DNA of 64,000 nucleotides from Leeuwenhoekiella parthenopeia. Lineage in GTDB: Bacteria; Bacteroidota; Bacteroidia; Flavobacteriales; Flavobacteriaceae. Of the stretch, positions 60,699 through 64,000 are shown in pieces; position 1 is the stretch's first letter; every line of letters starts with the position of its first letter. Under the pieces are notes generated by a model that did no database searches, had not been told where the DNA came from, and saw nothing but the letters and a program-made list of their open reading frames with translations. Both the position numbers and the translations under genes were made by a program. The stretch is from positions 124,001 to 188,000 of the forward strand of contig NZ_JAJGMW010000002.1 in NCBI RefSeq assembly GCF_020782115.1, written 5' to 3'.

Positions 60699-61207
60699 AA
60701 ATACCGTTTTGCACTAATCTTGTGTCATTTCTTGTTCTAATCTATTCTCAAAGCTTTAATGCACAGGAAACACCAATAGAAACTATATCTGATGGAGCTT
60801 ACACAATATTTAATACAAGTAATCATAATCAGATGTTTAACCAGTTTTCAGATCAACCTTATAGCTTGATGAGAATGATTTCTGACTCTAATACAGATAC
60901 TAAATATAAATCGGGGAGTGGTTTTAATTTAAGTTCTTTTCAACAAACATTTACTAGCAGTACTTTTAATTTTTTAAGAAACAATAGATCGAGGCAGAGT
61001 CGTTTTAGTATTACTTACATTATTGATCAAATAGGGAATACTGTATTGTCTTGTTCTTTACGCTTTCCAACTAATTTAGTTTCTTTAAGCTCATCTGAGG
61101 TCGAAGCAATTTTAACTGCCGCAATGAATCATAGTTTTCATTATATAAATAAACCAATAGGAGACGCAAGTTTCCTATTTAAAAAAAAGTTTTATTATAT
61201 ACTTTAA
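60695..61207 (+). CDS. Putative secreted protein, function unknown
   Basis: A 170-residue protein. MKIPFCTNLVSFLVLIYSQS then FNAQ is a plausible signal peptide (cleavage about 24). The body is Ser/Asn/Phe-rich (FTSSTFNFLRNNRSRQS); the C-terminal part (ITYIIDQIGNTVLSCSLRF, then EVEAILTAAMNHSFHYINK) looks like a small exported alpha/beta domain. I do not recognise the family. The DNA is much more AT-rich than its neighbours, and it begins coupled to a lost upstream gene, so it was probably acquired with the inserted segment. Confidence 0.6.
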   Translation: MKIPFCTNLVSFLVLIYSQSFNAQETPIETISDGAYTIFNTSNHNQMFNQFSDQPYSLMRMISDSNTDTKYKSGSGFNLSSFQQTFTSSTFNFLRNNRSRQSRFSITYIIDQIGNTVLSCSLRFPTNLVSLSSSEVEAILTAAMNHSFHYINKPIGDASFLFKKKFYYIL

Positions 61208-61339
61208 TGCTATGAAGACCCACAGGCTTGCTGGCTAGTGCCGGCAATAGCAAAAAGCACGTTTTCGGAAATAGATTAACAAGTGATAGGTATTAGCGAT
61301 TTTTTGAATTAATGGTATTAGAAATACTGAGTTATAAGA

Positions 61340-61642
61340 ATGAAAGAAAGCACCCCAAATAAATTTAAAATCACCGAATTTTTTAGAGGTATTAATTTCT
61401 TTGGAGCCCTAATCCTTGCGTTAATTTTTAGGATTGATGATCTTGGTCATCTGGTAGCCTATTACTTAATGTACTTTTATTTTTGGACATATCTTACTTT
61501 CATCATATTAGAAGTTAGATATATAGGTATAAGGAAAATTAATTTTTTCGAACATTTTTTCACTAATTGGCTAGTTTCAATCGGATTTATATTACCAATT
61601 TTAACTGTTATTATAAGCAGAACTTTTCCAATTACTCAATAA
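61340..61642 (+). CDS. Small membrane protein, function unknown
   Basis: A 100-residue protein with about three transmembrane helices (GALILALIFRI, YYLMYFYFWTYLTFIIL, WLVSIGFILPILTVII) and a positively charged segment RYIGIRKINF between the second and third. No family recognised. It lies in the AT-rich insert, 132 bases after the secreted-protein gene and on the same strand. A small membrane partner or immunity-type role would be speculation. Confidence 0.5.
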   Translation: MKESTPNKFKITEFFRGINFFGALILALIFRIDDLGHLVAYYLMYFYFWTYLTFIILEVRYIGIRKINFFEHFFTNWLVSIGFILPILTVIISRTFPITQ

Positions 61643-62046
61643 TACTCCACTATGTGTGTATTTATTATAAGATTAAAATAATATTTAGCCGATTTTTCCT
61701 TTAAGGTAAGTGAGCTTCAGCCTTTTTTATGAAATACTATTTTATTGCTTTCAAAAGTGAAAAATAAAAGGCTTTGGCTTTAGAAAAAGTTTTACCTCTT
61801 TCATAGCTCCTCAGGAGCTGATTTAGAATTATACTTCATTTCCTTACGGAAATCGACCGTTTTTATCTTCGCCATTACCGCCAAATACAAAGATTTCTAC
61901 ACTACACTGTCAGTTGGAGTTTAAGCCTAATCTTTAGCATATTTTCACAAAATACATATCGTCATTTTCTAATTAAAGACCAGCGCACCTTTATTCAGCC
62001 AAGAACGCCTATTTTTAAATTAACTTATAAACTTTAGTCTCGGGCT
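61643..62046. other. Gene-free AT-rich stretch before the intact EEP gene
   Basis: No gene seen. It holds three palindromes: AGCCTTTTTTAT (about 61718) facing ATAAAAGGCT (about 61767), AGCTCCT-C-AGGAGCT (about 61805-61819) and TTTCC-TTAC-GGAAA (about 61840-61853). They may be terminators or remnants of repeats. It shows no similarity to the leader of the truncated copy at 60270-60312. Confidence 0.55.
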
Positions 62047-62994
62047 ATGCCTCAAAATAAACTCAGTATCGCCTTTTACAACCTCGAAAACCTGTTTGAT
62101 ACCATCAACGATCCCAATATTTTGGATGATGCGTTTACTCCAAAAGGGGAATTAGGCTGGAATGCTTCGCGCTATGCGGAAAAGCTTACTAAGTTGTCTC
62201 GGGTTATTGCTAAAATTGGAAGGGCTGAAACAGGCAGCGCACCGGCTATTTTGGGTGTGGCAGAGGTCGAAAATAAAAAAGTTCTGCGCGATCTGGTTAC
62301 TACCGAAGCTTTACAGCATCTGCATTACAATTTTGTACATCACAATTCGCCGGACGAGCGGGGTATTGATACGGCGCTGTTGTACCGGAAGGATGTTTTT
62401 GAAGTTTTTGAAAGCCGAAGCTACAGCCTTCATATATCCAATGTTGAGGGTCTGCGCGATTACACCCGTGATATTTTATACGTTCACGGAAAGCTGGATG
62501 CCATCGAAGTTTTTATTTTGGTCAATCACTGGCCGTCCCGCCGGGAAGGGGTTGAACTTTCTAATCCCAAACGCATCGCGGCTGCAAAACGAAACCGGGA
62601 AATTATAGCCGAAATCAACGCGCGGCATCCTGAAGCCCGAATCCTGATTATGGGTGATTTCAATGATGATCCACAAAGTGAAGCGGTGCGCGAGTATTTG
62701 GTGTCGACTGATTTTTACAATCCGATGATTTTCCTGCTTACCCGCTACGCAGGTTCGTTAACCCACCGCGGAGACTGGTATTTGTTTGACCAGATTATCC
62801 TTTCACCCAACTGGATGAAAGCATACGACAACCCTTTGGAATATGTAAAGTCGGTCATCTACAACCCCGAATATCTAAAGGAACAGGAGGGCCGTTTTAA
62901 AGGCAATCCCTTACGCACCTATGCCGGTGATAATTATCTGGGCGGCGCAAGCGACCACTTTCCGGTATATGTGGTGTTCAAAAAAGAAAATTAA
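62047..62994 (+). CDS. Endonuclease/exonuclease/phosphatase (EEP) family hydrolase, intact copy
   Basis: A 315-residue cytoplasmic EEP-fold protein. FYNLENLFD (about 10-18), GVAEVENKKVL with the metal-binding Glu (about 74), LVNHWPSRR with a catalytic His (about 159), GDFNDDP (about 203-209) and GGASDHFPVYVVF at the C-terminus make up the full EEP active site (DNase I/exonuclease III/phosphatase superfamily). Substrate could be nucleic acid or a phospho-compound. It is the intact member of the split pair and its 3' end overlaps the convergent DUF1456 gene by 4 bases. Confidence 0.88.
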   Translation: MPQNKLSIAFYNLENLFDTINDPNILDDAFTPKGELGWNASRYAEKLTKLSRVIAKIGRAETGSAPAILGVAEVENKKVLRDLVTTEALQHLHYNFVHHNSPDERGIDTALLYRKDVFEVFESRSYSLHISNVEGLRDYTRDILYVHGKLDAIEVFILVNHWPSRREGVELSNPKRIAAAKRNREIIAEINARHPEARILIMGDFNDDPQSEAVREYLVSTDFYNPMIFLLTRYAGSLTHRGDWYLFDQIILSPNWMKAYDNPLEYVKSVIYNPEYLKEQEGRFKGNPLRTYAGDNYLGGASDHFPVYVVFKKEN

Positions 62995-63311
62995 TCTGCC
63001 TTCTTGGGGTTGCTTTTTTTCTTTGATGGTGTTTTCTTGCCCCCGTCTTTTTTAAGGGTCGGTTTATCGGCTTTTGGTTTTTTTTCGGGCATCGGGCCAC
63101 GCATATGAATGACGAGACCATTAAGGAAATTCCGTAAAAACTGGTCGCCACATTCCACGTATTTGGGATGATTTTCATTTCTGAAAATAGCGCCAAGTTC
63201 ACTTTTGGTCACCGCAAAATCAACCAGGGCACAAATTTTTACAATATCATCATCCCGCAATTTAAGGGCGACACGTAGTTTTTTAAAAATATCATTGTTA
63301 GATAAGGCCAT
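62991..63311 (-). CDS. DUF1456 family protein with Lys-rich tail
   Basis: A 106-residue protein containing a single DUF1456 unit (about 1-68: NNDIFKKLRVALKLRDDDI, VDFAVTKSELGAIFRNE, YVECGDQFLRNFLNGLV) where YehS-type homologues have two, followed by a Lys/Pro-rich tail (about 75-106) that may contact nucleic acid. Function unknown. It converges on the EEP gene with a 4-base overlap. Confidence 0.87.
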   Translation of the reverse strand: MALSNNDIFKKLRVALKLRDDDIVKICALVDFAVTKSELGAIFRNENHPKYVECGDQFLRNFLNGLVIHMRGPMPEKKPKADKPTLKKDGGKKTPSKKKSNPKKAD

Positions 63312-63369
63312 GACTTAATGTATTTAGCTTGTATTATCGATTTCAGATTACCGGGTAAAGGTAGAAATA

Positions 63370-63398
63370 AAAAACTCCTCATTTTCAGAGGAGTTTTT
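63370..63398. terminator. Terminator between the DUF5723 gene and the DUF1456 gene
   Basis: AAAAACTCCTC / GAGGAGTTTTT with loop ATTTTCA; positioned to end the minus-strand transcript from the DUF5723 gene. Confidence 0.85.
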
Positions 63399-63444
63399 AG
63401 GTCGGCTAATAAATACGGGTTGTTTGAAGAGACGCTTATAGAGA

Positions 63445-64000
63445 TTATCTGCTTCGTTGATATATGGGCACTTTAAGGCCTACATATACATCTGCTCCTT
63501 TAGAGCTTTCAGAAATTAAATTTGTAAGAATCGTACTTGAGCCTAAAGTCAAAGGCCCTGCTCTAAGCCCAAATCCCCAGGCAAAACCATCATACTGTCT
63601 CATACTTAATGGCATGTAAGCACTAAACCATTTACTTTCAAAACGAGGCGAAAGTGTTGCTATATTAGCAATTCTACTGGCTTGTTGGGATTCAGGCGAA
63701 ACCAGTGATAGTGAGGTTTGCAGGTTCAAATAAAATTTATTTTTGAGATGGTAATCTGCTGCAATATGCATTGCTGTGGGCAAACTGATTTGTGCAGTTT
63801 CTACGGTCTCCTGACCATCAAAATTGTCGCGTAATATTTCATCAATACCTTTCTCATTAAACTCAGCTTCAGTAATGACTGCGTTAGTAGCAGAATAGTT
63901 GCCTATAGTGCTTTCATCATAATTTATAGAACCTAAATCTGTAACCGAAAGCCCTAATTTAAGTTTGTACTTATTGAGACCACGATTGCCCAGATTAGCG
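63445..64000 (-). CDS. DUF5723 family outer-membrane protein, C-terminal part (runs off the window)
   Basis: The frame stays open from the right edge of the window (64000) to the stop at 63445, giving the last 185 residues. Repeated amphipathic beta strands (KYKLKLGLSVTDLGSI, KFYLNLQTSLSLV, KWFSAYMPLSMRQYDG, FAWGFGLRAGPLTLGSS) fit a porin-like barrel of the DUF5723 family, common in Bacteroidota outer membranes. The apparent internal start at 63783 is only a TTG within the gene. Function unknown. Confidence 0.78.
   Translation of the reverse strand, partial: ANLGNRGLNKYKLKLGLSVTDLGSINYDESTIGNYSATNAVITEAEFNEKGIDEILRDNFDGQETVETAQISLPTAMHIAADYHLKNKFYLNLQTSLSLVSPESQQASRIANIATLSPRFESKWFSAYMPLSMRQYDGFAWGFGLRAGPLTLGSSTILTNLISESSKGADVYVGLKVPIYQRSR

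Noticed and set aside
62162-62608. Alternative plus-strand frame inside the EEP gene
   Set aside because: Out-of-frame shadow; the EEP frame has all active-site motifs.
60313-62994. Insertion sequence or transposon between the two EEP copies
   Set aside because: No transposase frame, terminal inverted repeats or target-site duplication could be found; homologous recombination fits better.

Overview
The window looks like chromosomal DNA of a member of the Flavobacteriaceae (Bacteroidota). Many genes are preceded by the Bacteroidota promoter box TAnnTTTG, Shine-Dalgarno sites are essentially absent, and several families are typical of the group (DUF2480, DUF3078, DUF4286, DUF2652, DUF5723, an OlsF-like double acyltransferase). 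The assignment rests on gene content and promoter style only; I do not name a genus. Gene density is high and most content is housekeeping. I see no prophage, complete insertion sequence, CRISPR array or rRNA operon. One tRNA, tRNA-Leu(CAA), is present.

Layout. 1-9.8 kb: tex (partial), metG, a peptidase S66, a YraN-type protein, mfd, then an SDR and a flavin disulfide oxidoreductase as a pair. 9.85-11.5 kb: an Xre/Res toxin-antitoxin pair ending against a TspO-like membrane protein. 11.6-18.7 kb: a minus-strand ligase-associated DNA repair cluster (exonuclease, ATP-dependent ligase, Lhr-type helicase, PdeM nuclease), interrupted by a DUF559 endonuclease gene that sits between inverted palindromic repeat elements. 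19.3-24 kb: TerB-like protein, acetyltransferases, aspartate kinase, OlsF-like acyltransferase. 24-30 kb: TM2 protein, MarR-type regulator with four C-terminal cysteines, dehydrogenase plus thioesterase, a ParD whose ParE partner is reduced to a stub, mgtE, rsmA. 29.5-38.4 kb: TPR protein, serS, HTTM protein, ribF, pth, rplY, prs. 38.5-46 kb: tRNA-Leu, DUF427, GreA/B-like factor, GPH transporter, brnQ with a 49-residue basic protein coupled to it, hydrolase, thiL. 46-48.7 kb: two lipoproteins with propeller-like repeats. 48.8-58.9 kb: a long SUF iron-sulfur assembly operon (HesB protein, sufB, sufC, sufD, sufS, sufE, SufT-like) with several unrelated genes and one gene wreck inside it. 59-64 kb: hflX, then a 5'-truncated duplicate of an endonuclease/exonuclease/phosphatase gene, about 1.4 kb of visibly AT-rich foreign-looking DNA, the intact gene copy, DUF1456 and a partial DUF5723 membrane protein.

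The points most worth following up are: (1) a modular palindromic element present three times, whose central hairpin changes sequence but keeps perfect pairing, with two copies tightly bracketing the DUF559 nuclease gene; (2) the broken and duplicated EEP locus with imported orphan genes; (3) the ligase-cluster exonuclease, whose reading frame has no ordinary start codon upstream of its conserved N-terminus; (4) the decayed ParE and the wreckage inside the SUF operon; (5) a perfectly symmetric divergent promoter between brnQ and a hydrolase.
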